Shown in pieces: positions 24,008-32,601 of a DNA stretch of 64,000 bases (the first letter of the stretch is position 1; each line of letters begins with the position of its first letter). The translations under genes were made by a program, and so were the position numbers. The notes beneath the pieces were generated by a model. The model was given only the letters and a program-made list of their open reading frames with translations. It searched no databases and had not been told where the DNA came from. Origin of the DNA: Bacteroides ovatus (GTDB taxonomy: Bacteria; Bacteroidota; Bacteroidia; Bacteroidales; Bacteroidaceae); assembly GCF_001314995.1 (NCBI RefSeq), contig NZ_CP012938.1, positions 1,302,001-1,366,000 on the forward strand. Reading direction: 5' to 3'.

Positions 24008-24825
24008 CCCTTCCTCAGCACTTTCTTATACAAGAACCCCTTCAATCTTACAGGCATGAAGACGAAAGCAATAATGGAAATCATGTTGCGCGCGTAGGTA
24101 GCATATCCAATCATACCAGCCTTGATCATATCCTTGTTCATCAAATGCCAACTCTTAATGTACTTCTTCGTACCTCGTCTCTGTACCATACCATTACCGA
24201 TGCGTGCATGAACAAGCACCTCACCGATATTACCAATCCTGATACCATTGATCATAGCACGTACCCAAAGTTCATAATCTTCTATATAAGGGATATGACG
24301 GTACGAACCGATACGCAACACGTCATCCTTGCGCATCATGATCGACATGTGATTGAGCGGATTGCGGAACTTAGCCATCTCATAGAGTTCATCGTGGGTC
24401 AATGGCAAAGTCTTCAAATGCGTAGGCTTTTTCCAATCCTCATTGAACTCATCAATATATGAGCTGATGATACCCACTTCAGGATGCTCCTCAAAGTAAC
24501 GCACCTGCTTTTCAAAACGGTCGGGGGCACAGATGTCATCGCTATCAGCACGGGCCACAAGCGAATAACTACACTTAGGCAGACCAAAGTTCAACGCCCT
24601 ACCCAAACCGCCATTCTCTTTGCGATATACCTTCAGCACATCCAAGCATAGCTTCTGATATTTATCAATTACTGCCTCCAATTCTGGAGTCAGCTCGCCA
24701 TCGCACACCAGCACAAACTCGTTTGGCCGCAATGTCTGTTTTATCAAATTACTCCCCAGCGAAAGATCAAAGTATTCCGGTTTCTCTTTGCAGTAAACCG
24801 ACATCAATACCGAGAATTTCTCCAT
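24004..24825 (-). CDS. Glycosyltransferase family 2
   Basis: 273 residues, GT-A fold, inverting transferase acting on the cytoplasmic face of the lipid-linked repeat unit. Motifs: FSVLMSVYCKEKPEYFDLSL at the start, CDGE, the DxD-type RADSDDIC (about residues 92-99), and the acceptor-side motif YIEDYELWVRAM. It resembles the 'amylovoran/AmsE-like' GT2 proteins. The linked sugar cannot be told. It is read just before the acyltransferase gene, which it overlaps. Confidence 0.9.
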   Translation of the reverse strand: MEKFSVLMSVYCKEKPEYFDLSLGSNLIKQTLRPNEFVLVCDGELTPELEAVIDKYQKLCLDVLKVYRKENGGLGRALNFGLPKCSYSLVARADSDDICAPDRFEKQVRYFEEHPEVGIISSYIDEFNEDWKKPTHLKTLPLTHDELYEMAKFRNPLNHMSIMMRKDDVLRIGSYRHIPYIEDYELWVRAMINGIRIGNIGEVLVHARIGNGMVQRRGTKKYIKSWHLMNKDMIKAGMIGYATYARNMISIIAFVFMPVRLKGFLYKKVLRKG

Positions 24826-25533
24826 AGTATCTCTTGTTTTTACAGATTATACATTTTGAAAACTTTACGTTTCCATAATAGCATACACTCCTTGTAGATA
24901 GAATTGCACAACGCCCTTATGAGGTTGTATTTCACCAGTCGCTACTCCCTCTTTCCAGACGAAGCCAATGATGTAAAGCCGATTCTCCCCCTGACAGAGT
25001 TTTCTGCCGAAGCATGGCCGAAGTTGACACCCTCCATGATTTCCGCGAACAGCTCACGTCCGCCCTTCTCGTCAAATTCCGTCAGCCCTCCTATCATCCA
25101 ATCCGAACACCTCCTGCAATACCCACATCACAGAGCGAGAGGAACATTACAAACTGAAATCCTTGCAGTTCTGCACTTCTTCCTGAATAACGACAAGGTT
25201 ATAGAGAGCGAACTTCCTATCCTTTCAGAATGTAGGAATCCCCCCGCCTTCGCCCATCGTTTCTGAAGTTCAACCATTGATTGTTTACCTCACTATTGCA
25301 GACCTTGATACATTCCGTCTGACCATACCAATCAAAAAACAGAGCTAGTGCTGAAGCTTGTTCTTTCGGCATTCGCTCGATGGCAGAGAAGATAATGCCA
25401 GAAATAGAATAGTTTTCTGATTGAAGTCTCACTAGATTCCAAACATTAGAAACAACTTTGCCTTCAATATGGTCTTAATCCCTCAGAACAAAACGAACTA
25501 ACGAAAATAGATTTTTCAAAAGTCTATCCTCCC
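24826..25533 (-). pseudogene. Decayed coding region (possible nucleotidyltransferase relic)
   Basis: About 700 bases with no intact gene. Minus-strand pieces in shifting frames read RSVMWVLQEVFGLDD (about 25125), EFDEKGGRELFAEIMEGVNFGHAS (split over about 25000-25085), and FVWKEGVATGEIQPHKGVVQ (about 24900-24965). These fragments resemble the C-terminus of the Bacteroides capsule 'nucleotidyltransferase family' proteins, from memory only. A second open stretch (25217-25432; SGIIFSAIERMPKEQASALALFFDWYGQ) is unassigned. Stops and frameshifts throughout indicate decay. Confidence 0.4.
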
Positions 25534-26745
25534 TTATAGTTTATAAAATAGCCATCGAATACACTTCTCTACTTGTATCGGTAAAGCATGAACAAAATTC
25601 TTACCGTAACGCGACAACTTACGTTTCAGGCTTTGTTGGTGATGTATTGCGTCAATGCTCTCCCTGAGTGTCACATTCTCATCCCGCAATTGCATAAGCA
25701 GTTTTTCTCTGAGTTCTGATTTTGGATGATGAGCCTTACCCCAACTCTGCCATGGTAAGAAGTCCTCATATCGTTCTTCCTTATAGTTCACCTTGTCCGC
25801 AATCCTTCCGAACAAGGTTTTTGCATTATTTGTCACAAGGCTTACCGCAGATACACCTTTGTTATTCATCACATATTGCTTACCCCAAAAATCCCCCAAT
25901 CGGATGTCGGTATAAGCCAGAGTACCTCTGAGTGCACAATCGTTGCAAGCTTCATTCAACACCTGATCAGAGAAAAACAAATCGAAGAATTCATTATGTC
26001 GATTGTTGCTGTAATAGATAGTTTTTCCATCTACTACTATATAGAAGTTTCCCCAACCCTTAACCTTACTTCTGAAGTTTGCGTTATCAATCTTCTCCTG
26101 TGAGATCTTTACTTTAACGTCCTTAACATATTTCTTCCAAATATTCATCGAAGGACAGCCATGACAATAGAGGTCTATCAGCATGTGTTGATCTCTCACC
26201 TTACGCTGGCGAAAATACTTGTCAAGAGCATAAATATGACAAGGGGTGCCAAAGACTGCATATTTTTCTGTCCTGCAGTTTTCAACCACTTCTTTAAAGG
26301 CATCTAACGCGTAAGACTGAATGTACTTTGAACCTCTGAATCCTACAAGTTCGTCTTCTGTAGTAGCAACTCTATCTACTGCAGCATCTCGCTCTGGGTC
26401 ATACACGACACCCACACACTTGTACCCCTCTTGTATAAGCTGGTGAGCCAACAGATCTGCAATTCCGCCAGATGTAGTGTTCTTTACCACATCAGCATCT
26501 TTAGCAGATGCACCATAGAGAATAGTGTTCGAAAGTCTATCTTTACCAAATTGTTCTATTTGCTGTTCAAACCTATAGCATACTTTCATGCAGATACCAC
26601 AATCTACACATAGACTATCATCTACACGAGGGCGGTAAAAACCATTTAGATCCAAAGCTATACTGATTGCATTCTTTGGGCAGATTGCAGCACACATTTG
26701 GCAACTAGTGCAATTCCTTTTTGCTGATACGTCAGTTATATTCAT
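25534..26745 (-). CDS. FrhB-like Fe-S flavoprotein (coenzyme F420 hydrogenase/dehydrogenase beta family)
   Basis: 403 residues. Two N-terminal 4Fe-4S motifs (CTSCQMCAAICP, about 13-24, and CVDCGICMKVCY, about 41-52) precede the FrhB N domain (TTSGGIADLLAHQL) and FrhB C domain (VFGTPCHIYAL, LIDLYCHGCPS). Bacteroidota polysaccharide loci often carry this gene next to a pyruvyltransferase. It is probably a redox enzyme acting on a sugar, but no substrate is established and true F420 is unlikely here. Its start overlaps the pyruvyltransferase stop by 4 bases. Confidence 0.85.
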   Translation of the reverse strand: MNITDVSAKRNCTSCQMCAAICPKNAISIALDLNGFYRPRVDDSLCVDCGICMKVCYRFEQQIEQFGKDRLSNTILYGASAKDADVVKNTTSGGIADLLAHQLIQEGYKCVGVVYDPERDAAVDRVATTEDELVGFRGSKYIQSYALDAFKEVVENCRTEKYAVFGTPCHIYALDKYFRQRKVRDQHMLIDLYCHGCPSMNIWKKYVKDVKVKISQEKIDNANFRSKVKGWGNFYIVVDGKTIYYSNNRHNEFFDLFFSDQVLNEACNDCALRGTLAYTDIRLGDFWGKQYVMNNKGVSAVSLVTNNAKTLFGRIADKVNYKEERYEDFLPWQSWGKAHHPKSELREKLLMQLRDENVTLRESIDAIHHQQSLKRKLSRYGKNFVHALPIQVEKCIRWLFYKL

Positions 26746-27821
26746 TTTTCAATCATCCGTTTCAAGTAATCCATAGATGCAGCCCGTCTCTCCTTTATCT
26801 GCTCATCCACAACACTCCAATCTACCTTCTGAGCAAATACATCATCAAGGCTCTTCTCTTCTCCAAAAACTCTTTCTTCTATCTTATACTCCCGCATCAG
26901 GTTGAAAAGTTTGTTAGCATTACCTCTCATCTTTACAGCCATCTCCCTGCCTGTAATGATACTCATCACACAACCATGGAAGGTGTTAGTAACTACACAC
27001 TCTGCGTGCTGAAACCAGTTTAGCAAATCAACAGGATCTACATTGGCGTTCACATCAACCCATTTTTGGATAAATCCTGGAGAAACTATCTTAAGTCCGT
27101 TTCTGTGAGCATAGTCCTTGATGACCTCTGATTGATCGTCAAACTTATTATCATAGGCATAAACTACCAAATAAGGCTCTCGCATAGGCCTCTTTTTACC
27201 CTCTATTTCTTTCTTGTAACCATAGAGGATAACAGGATCACAAACCAATTCAGCCTGTTTACCAGTCAGTTCGTTGGCAATACAGATAGAGTTCTGGTCG
27301 CGCATACCAAGACCGCACATACTACCAAGACCGCTTGCAACAAAGGCTCTGCAATGCCATTTGTCGACTTCCTCAATAGTAGTAGGACCAAAACAGCCAC
27401 CGTATGCAAAGACTTTCTTGGAAGGCAAAGCGTGTCCAAAAAAAGCTGGAGTAGGACCGGTATGGAGAGCAAATACCTCATCGCTACCTACCACCACACC
27501 ATTCAGTTCACCACACTCTGTATAATAATGCCCAACGAGCTGCATTTCCTTGCGGAAGCCATTAAGCAACTTACTCTTCTTGTAGTTGAAGAATGTGCTT
27601 TTGAGACCTCTCTCAGCAATGAACTTCATGTAAATCCCAACTGATTTGAACGAGATTTCGTACTTTGCCTTCATGGCTCTACCCATGAAATCATAGTTTT
27701 TGTCGAACTGGAGTGCGCTTGCCTCAATTCCAAGCGATTTCAGCACCTGTTTCAAACCATTCAACTGAAGCAAAGCTCCATGATTGTGCACATCATAGTG
27801 TGTGATTATTCCGTATTTCAT
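26742..27821 (-). CDS. Polysaccharide pyruvyl transferase family protein
   Basis: 359 residues of the PS_pyruv_trans (WcaK/CsaB-like) family, which adds ketal pyruvate from phosphoenolpyruvate to sugars. Typical features: the N-terminal GIITHYDVHNHGALLQLNGL, the VVGSDEVF motif, and the C-terminal VTNTFHGCVMSIITGR with the conserved His. A pyruvate ketal would add negative charge to the capsule. It starts right after the GT11 gene and overlaps the FrhB-like gene by 4 bases, so the pair is coupled. Confidence 0.88.
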   Translation of the reverse strand: MKYGIITHYDVHNHGALLQLNGLKQVLKSLGIEASALQFDKNYDFMGRAMKAKYEISFKSVGIYMKFIAERGLKSTFFNYKKSKLLNGFRKEMQLVGHYYTECGELNGVVVGSDEVFALHTGPTPAFFGHALPSKKVFAYGGCFGPTTIEEVDKWHCRAFVASGLGSMCGLGMRDQNSICIANELTGKQAELVCDPVILYGYKKEIEGKKRPMREPYLVVYAYDNKFDDQSEVIKDYAHRNGLKIVSPGFIQKWVDVNANVDPVDLLNWFQHAECVVTNTFHGCVMSIITGREMAVKMRGNANKLFNLMREYKIEERVFGEEKSLDDVFAQKVDWSVVDEQIKERRAASMDYLKRMIEK

Positions 27822-28700
27822 TTATTCTACTTTTATTCGTTTCCAATTGTCACAGATTGGGTCGTTCTCCAGTGTCTTGTTCATCCATCTTTCAGGGGCA
27901 ACCACAACCTTATCGTCATTGTTGTTAAGCCATGCCCCCCACCATGAGAAGCTGCTATTGGCTATAATATTGTAATGGCAAAGAGACATTAATTGCATAT
28001 CGTAAAAGCTTTCTTGCCCCTTGTTCCAATCTACAAAGACAACTTCTTTGTCTCCAATCAAAAATTTAAAGTTTTCCTTACACCATCCAATATCATCACT
28101 GAATATGCAATACATATCAGGATTGACAGATTGGTTCAATTCTGTAATGGCTCTTGTGTAGTAATCGCTATTACATACTCCATAAATAGGATCTTTCAGA
28201 TAGTCACCTCTTCTTATATGGCATGATGCAGTCTTGACAGATTTTAGTTTATCTGACAATGCTTTGTTTTTCTCATCACGAAACTCAGGGAAAGTAAATG
28301 CTTTTATAACCTTGTCTCGAATTGACAGAAAATTCTTTTCATTCTGCCAATACCCATCATAATAGACATTGTCATTTCGGGTCACCTCACTATAGTCAAA
28401 AGGTATCTGTGTTGTGCCAGAGGCCATACTCTTTCGCAAAGGAAGAAAGTGACGCATCAACTGCCAGCTCTTGTAGTTAAAGAAAGGATAAGCAACTCTG
28501 GCAAGTTGAGAAAGGGCTGCTTCTGGGGCTTCTACTCCAAAAATTCGCTCCAACTCATAGCCGTTGTGAAGAGGGTATCCTTTGTAGCTCCTCCTACAAA
28601 GAAGAATCTCCTCCTCAGGATGTGCCTCCTTCAGAGCAAGGTACATAGCATACACAAACATCTGGTTGCCCAGACCTCCTAATATATTTACTATTTTCAC
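27822..28700 (-). CDS. Alpha-1,2-fucosyltransferase, GT11
   Basis: 292 residues. The N-terminal MKIVNILGGLGNQMFVYAMYLAL and the GDP-fucose-binding motif HIRRGD (161-166) identify family GT11. The C-terminal part has VFVDWNKGQESFYDMQLMSLC and NSSFSWWGAWLN. It should transfer fucose from GDP-fucose alpha-1,2 to a galactose (or similar) residue, making an H-type structure. This matters because a GT6 enzyme lies in the same operon (32602-33384). Reading ends 1 base before the pyruvyltransferase gene. Confidence 0.93.
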   Translation of the reverse strand: MKIVNILGGLGNQMFVYAMYLALKEAHPEEEILLCRRSYKGYPLHNGYELERIFGVEAPEAALSQLARVAYPFFNYKSWQLMRHFLPLRKSMASGTTQIPFDYSEVTRNDNVYYDGYWQNEKNFLSIRDKVIKAFTFPEFRDEKNKALSDKLKSVKTASCHIRRGDYLKDPIYGVCNSDYYTRAITELNQSVNPDMYCIFSDDIGWCKENFKFLIGDKEVVFVDWNKGQESFYDMQLMSLCHYNIIANSSFSWWGAWLNNNDDKVVVAPERWMNKTLENDPICDNWKRIKVE

Positions 28701-28743
28701 AGTCTATATAATTTTAATTACTATCCCATTTGGCATCGTCAAT

Positions 28744-29454
28744 CTACTTCAGCATATAGTCATAGTCAGGCTTTCCCACCGGCTTGTATGGTGCTGTTGC
28801 GTTCATAAACTTAGCAACAGCATCAGAGTCGCTATGAGACAGTCCTCTCAAAAGACATTGCTTCAATATAGAGTCGTAAGAAACCTTCACACCATTCTTA
28901 TACAAGACATTAAATCCATCCTTGATATACGATCTCATTGTGATATGCGAAAGTGGAGCCTCCATCACGCTCTGGTCTTTCAGCCATCCAATGACTCTGT
29001 TGGCTAAAGGTGAAACAGACAGATTATTTGGTATTTCCTTCCCAGTGACAAGGTTGGTAGCTGAATGCACTTGCAGCCAATATTCACAGGCACTCATCAT
29101 CTCCGGCACAACAAGCATCATAGCAATGCTGGGACTACTTTCCACTTTTCTCAGTATATTATTGTCTACACACAATGCTATCAGAATCTCAGACTGACTC
29201 ACACCACCGCTTTCGTAGGATCGAGGAGTATAAATGTTACCCGAAACACCTTTGTATGAAAATGAATGGATACCATATTTCAGACAATTGACACCTGCCA
29301 GTATGCTGCCAATACAACCTTGTGTTGGAACGTAAAGGTTGATATCCGAAATGCTTGGAACTCCCTTTTGAAAATTAATCGCAAAATCCAATATTTGCTC
29401 AATATCTGTAGGAGAGAAACAACCTCCTGCTAAATTATAAACCGTTTTGTACAT
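28744..29454 (-). CDS. Hypothetical protein in capsule operon (236 aa)
   Basis: I do not recognise the family. The protein starts YKTVYNLAGGCFSPTDIEQIL and ends GKPDYDYMLK. It has an alternation of hydrophobic strands and helices of a soluble alpha/beta protein, no signal peptide and no TM helix. Conserved-looking pieces are VPTQGCIGS, SGNIYTPRSYESGG and VVPEMMSACEYWL. The TPRSYESGGVSQSE segment faintly recalls nitroreductase-type flavin sites, but that is weak. It is the first gene after the IS66 insertion, so its transcription depends on read-through. Confidence 0.6.
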   Translation of the reverse strand: MYKTVYNLAGGCFSPTDIEQILDFAINFQKGVPSISDINLYVPTQGCIGSILAGVNCLKYGIHSFSYKGVSGNIYTPRSYESGGVSQSEILIALCVDNNILRKVESSPSIAMMLVVPEMMSACEYWLQVHSATNLVTGKEIPNNLSVSPLANRVIGWLKDQSVMEAPLSHITMRSYIKDGFNVLYKNGVKVSYDSILKQCLLRGLSHSDSDAVAKFMNATAPYKPVGKPDYDYMLK

Positions 29455-29579
29455 AAGTTTCTACACTAAATAAAATTAATACATCTTCTTCCGTAACCAT
29501 ACTATTTTCCGCCACGCCAATTTTATCGGCTGTCTTTCAGCCGATAAAATAAAAATGCCCGTAAGAAAATATTTTTGTT

Positions 29580-31385
29580 TTAACATTCCGGTTTATAGAA
29601 ACATGGCAGAAGAGCCTTCTTGTCGCAGTCCTTACCATGAAGAATACATTCAAACAAGTGTTTCAGGTAATTCTGAGGGTCTATGCCGTTCAACTTACAG
29701 CTTTCTATCAGAGAGAAGGTGAATGCAGAGTTTTCTGCCGCATCCTCACTGCCAACGTTCATACAGTTCTTGAGCAGCAGCTTTACAGGTTTCATCCTTT
29801 GCTCACAGAGGTTGTTCGAGATTTCTGCTGAACCGTCCTTGAGGATATTTCTCAAGGATTTCCACTGGTTTATCGTATAGTTCACGGCCTTTCTCATCAG
29901 TTCGTTAGCCATAATCTTCGCATCCTGCATCATAATGACCACCTTATGATGGATACGTTCAAGAATCGGTCCTGTTAGCTTAAGCCTTCTTTCCTTAATC
30001 TGCTCACCGCTGAGTTTCATCATACGGAACAGGTCTTCATTTCTGAACATCTCACCGATAGGATCTATTATGTCCATCGCTGTTCTGTCTGAAGGCAGGG
30101 CATCAACCCACAACCTTCTACAATGCGTCCAGCATCCTATATGAAGCACCTTTGAGTCGTCTCCGTCAAACATCCTGTAAACCGTATATCCGTCAGTGGA
30201 TATGGTTCCCATAAAATATTCCAGGAATGATTTTGCCGCATCGGACGACCTGCTGCCGTTATTATAGTGATAATAGACCATCTTAATATGCTTGGCAAAG
30301 AAAGCCCATAAGTACTTTCTCCTGTAAGCCTTACCTTCCTTTGTTTCCACTCCAACAAGCTCAGTAGTCTCATCAACCATAAGGTAATTAGCTCTCTGTA
30401 CAAACTCCTTGAAGACATCTTCCATGAACTCCCTTAGTTTGGCGATTCCGTTATGGATATAGCTGTTCAGCGTGGTATTGCTTATGTGGATACCCTCTCT
30501 TGCAAGCAGTCTTATCTGTCTGTTCTCAGGCATGCTGAAGTCATATTTCAGACAAAGCAGACGGGCAAGCAGTTCAGGAGAGAAGATACCTCCAAGGTTT
30601 TTCAGCGGATGTTCCATGGTGCTTGTGAAAGTGCCGTCCGCAAGCTTTACCCTTGCCACCTTGTAAACATGCTCCACGTTATAAGCCCTTACATGTTCTA
30701 TGACCCTGTATTCCCACACATCAGGCATACCGTTGCGGTTCATAAACCGTCCCCCTTCTGGAAGCGTGTAATACTCGTCCACTTCATGTACTACCACCTT
30801 GTCAACTTTCAATTTTGTTTTCCCGGCACGTGGTGCGGTTTCCTTTCTCCTTGAAGGTTTGCTGTTCTGGGCAGGTATGTTGCCGGAAGAGGTATTGCTG
30901 CCGGTTTCGTTATCATCGGTCTTATTATTATCATCCTTCCTGTCAGAACCGTCATACTCGGATTGTTCCAGAGCGGACTTGTCGAGATTACGGTTGTTCA
31001 ACAGCCTTCTTTGCTCGGAAGTACGGCCGAAACGGTGTTTCCTGCTGTCCTCAAGCTGAAGTCTGAGATTGGAGATCTCGTTTGCCAGCATCCTGTTCAC
31101 CTCATCCTTTGCTTCAAGCTGCTTTCTCATAAGTTCCATTTCTTTCCTGTAATGTTCAACCGTGGTTGACTGCTTTTCGATGGTATCTTTGAGATCATTG
31201 ATGGTATCTATCAGATTTTTAGAGTTCTCCCTGTTGGATTCTTCAATAGACTCAAGCCTCGCAATCAATTCTTTATTCTGTTTGCGAAGACCTGCCTTTT
31301 CCTCATTCGCCAGACCCAGCTGGCAGCAAAGTAACTCGTATGCTCTTTCATCAATCATGATATAAAGGTACGAAAAATCAGGCAC
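29580..31385 (-). CDS. tnpC: IS66 transposase TnpC
   Basis: 601-residue DDE transposase of IS66. The N-terminal 110 residues are a coiled coil (leucine-rich, EKQSTTVEHYRKEMELMRKQL). A Ser/Asn/Asp-rich linker follows, then the catalytic core with YLMVDETTELVG (first Asp), TISTDGYTVY (second Asp) and NNLCEQRMKPVKLLLKN (Glu region). The Cys-rich zinc motif of some IS66 TnpC proteins is not evident. Third gene of the element. Confidence 0.94.
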   Translation of the reverse strand: MPDFSYLYIMIDERAYELLCCQLGLANEEKAGLRKQNKELIARLESIEESNRENSKNLIDTINDLKDTIEKQSTTVEHYRKEMELMRKQLEAKDEVNRMLANEISNLRLQLEDSRKHRFGRTSEQRRLLNNRNLDKSALEQSEYDGSDRKDDNNKTDDNETGSNTSSGNIPAQNSKPSRRKETAPRAGKTKLKVDKVVVHEVDEYYTLPEGGRFMNRNGMPDVWEYRVIEHVRAYNVEHVYKVARVKLADGTFTSTMEHPLKNLGGIFSPELLARLLCLKYDFSMPENRQIRLLAREGIHISNTTLNSYIHNGIAKLREFMEDVFKEFVQRANYLMVDETTELVGVETKEGKAYRRKYLWAFFAKHIKMVYYHYNNGSRSSDAAKSFLEYFMGTISTDGYTVYRMFDGDDSKVLHIGCWTHCRRLWVDALPSDRTAMDIIDPIGEMFRNEDLFRMMKLSGEQIKERRLKLTGPILERIHHKVVIMMQDAKIMANELMRKAVNYTINQWKSLRNILKDGSAEISNNLCEQRMKPVKLLLKNCMNVGSEDAAENSAFTFSLIESCKLNGIDPQNYLKHLFECILHGKDCDKKALLPCFYKPEC

Positions 31386-31446
31386 TTACGCAAACTTTTT
31401 ACCGTTTATTTTTTATACTATCCTGTTGATAATCAGTATGTTAATA

Positions 31447-31791
31447 TTAGCCTTTCGGACTAACGTACATCTTGTCAACTACAATGCTTTCCGTAAGATA
31501 AGCCATGTCCGACCACTGTATCCGGTAGCACCTGGAGACTTCATCAAATACAGGTTTCTTGAATTTGCCCATAACAGGACGTTTTTCGTAAAGCACATAA
31601 AAACCGCGTTCGTAATGAAGTATCTTCACAACCTTTCGGTTCCGGGACATGAACATATATACATTGGACGCATCGCTCGGGTCAAGGGACATTTCTTCCC
31701 TTATACTCTCACACAGACGGAAAATGCCTTTCCGCAAATCAACATTACCGTTAAACAGGTAATAGTTAAGGTTAGCACTCAGTCCAAGCAT
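31447..31791 (-). CDS. tnpB: IS66 accessory protein TnpB
   Basis: 114-residue 'Orf2' protein of IS66 elements, with the family pattern NVDLRKGIFRLCESIREE near residues 20-40 and VYMFMSRNRKVVKILHYERGFYVLYEKR in the middle. It is needed together with TnpA for IS66 transposition; the mechanism is unclear. It ends 61 bases before the TnpC start. Confidence 0.92.
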   Translation of the reverse strand: MLGLSANLNYYLFNGNVDLRKGIFRLCESIREEMSLDPSDASNVYMFMSRNRKVVKILHYERGFYVLYEKRPVMGKFKKPVFDEVSRCYRIQWSDMAYLTESIVVDKMYVSPKG

Positions 31792-31792
31792 A

Positions 31793-32167
31793 TCATCCTA
31801 TCATTTTATTAAGCAACAGGCTCAAATCAAGAACGGTGGTGTTTCTCAGGAACAGTGTTGCGCCAGACGCCAGCTGTAACTTGATCCATTTTATTGGTGG
31901 TTCACCTTCAGGATGTTTCACGTCCAACTTCACAGTTGGACTATTGCATGGTTTCCCGGTTATCTGGACTTTGGCAACCTTGGGCTGCTCAACCTGGACT
32001 GTCTTGCCTAACTTCTCACTCCACAACTGGTGACGCTGCCAGTTCATGAACTTGTCGTAATTTACACCATAATCAGCACAGAACTCTCGAAGATCTTTGG
32101 TCTCGCTGCATAACTGGTAGAGGTCATATACCTCCTGATAGTTTACTTTTTCTTTTGCCATAATCAT
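31793..32167 (-). CDS. tnpA: IS66 accessory protein TnpA
   Basis: 124 residues with an N-terminal helix-turn-helix (YQEVYDLYQLCSETKDLREFCADYGVNYDKFMNW in two pieces) and a C-terminal basic/hydrophobic segment with IKWIKLQLASGATLFL, both typical of IS66 OrfA. It starts 72 bases from the right end of the element. The next gene, tnpB, follows by one base. Confidence 0.88.
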   Translation of the reverse strand: MIMAKEKVNYQEVYDLYQLCSETKDLREFCADYGVNYDKFMNWQRHQLWSEKLGKTVQVEQPKVAKVQITGKPCNSPTVKLDVKHPEGEPPIKWIKLQLASGATLFLRNTTVLDLSLLLNKMIG

Positions 32168-32239
32168 TCTTGTTAAAGGTTACGGCGCAAAGATATGGCG
32201 GCTAACAACTTATGTCAAGGCGGAAAATAGAATGGTTAC

Positions 32240-32485
32240 TCTTCTTCCAATGGAGTTATTTCGTTGGCAAGCACGCCTGTACTTAAATTCACCAAGAATC
32301 CTGACACCAATTGAAAACACCTTTTCAGATAGTTCTTTGAAAGTTCCGTCTACGCTAACTCGTTCTTGATATCTGCTGATACTTCGTCCATCTACAACAT
32401 TAGTTGAGTTCTGTGCGTTGGCAACGCCATCGTCTATATTGACGATACCTGCATTATCGCTACCATATAGCATGGGAATACTCGC
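32240..32485 (-). pseudogene. Open frame interrupted at its 3' end by the IS66 insertion
   Basis: Minus-strand frame from about 32485 through the ATG at 32473 (MLYGSDNAGIVNIDDGVANAQ ... FSIGVRILGEFKYRRACQRNN) reaches the target duplication. Without the element it would add only CINFI and stop in the left flank. The frame just upstream (KRVPGDEVNDRVRKVTNSEYSHAIW) looks like an earlier part in another phase. I do not recognise the product; it may already have been a remnant before the IS arrived. Confidence 0.4.
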
Positions 32486-32601
32486 TATTTGTAACCTTTC
32501 TCACCCTATCGTTCACTTCATCTCCAGGCACACGCTTGAGGCTAATATCGCCAATCCGGAATTTTGAAAAGGTCATAGAGATACTGCATCTTAAATATTT
32601 T

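Larger units (their letters stand above)
29493..32239 (-). mobile_element. Complete IS66-family insertion sequence with 9-bp target duplication
   Basis: 2747 bp bounded by inverted ends GTAACCAT-[A/T]-CTATTTTCCGCC (left 29493, right end 32239). The 9-mer TCTTCTTCC occurs directly outside both ends (29484-29492 and 32240-32248), a target-site duplication close to the 8 bp usual for IS66. Genes tnpA, tnpB and tnpC are intact and read minus, the same way as the capsule operon. A perfect 11-bp hairpin TTTTATCGGCT / AGCCGATAAAA (29521-29549) lies inside the left end. Intact ends, genes and duplication indicate a fairly recent insertion. Confidence 0.93.

Noticed and set aside
25534..26745. Genuine coenzyme F420 hydrogenase subunit
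   Set aside because: Bacteroides is not known to make F420, and the gene sits in a polysaccharide operon; only the fold is shared.
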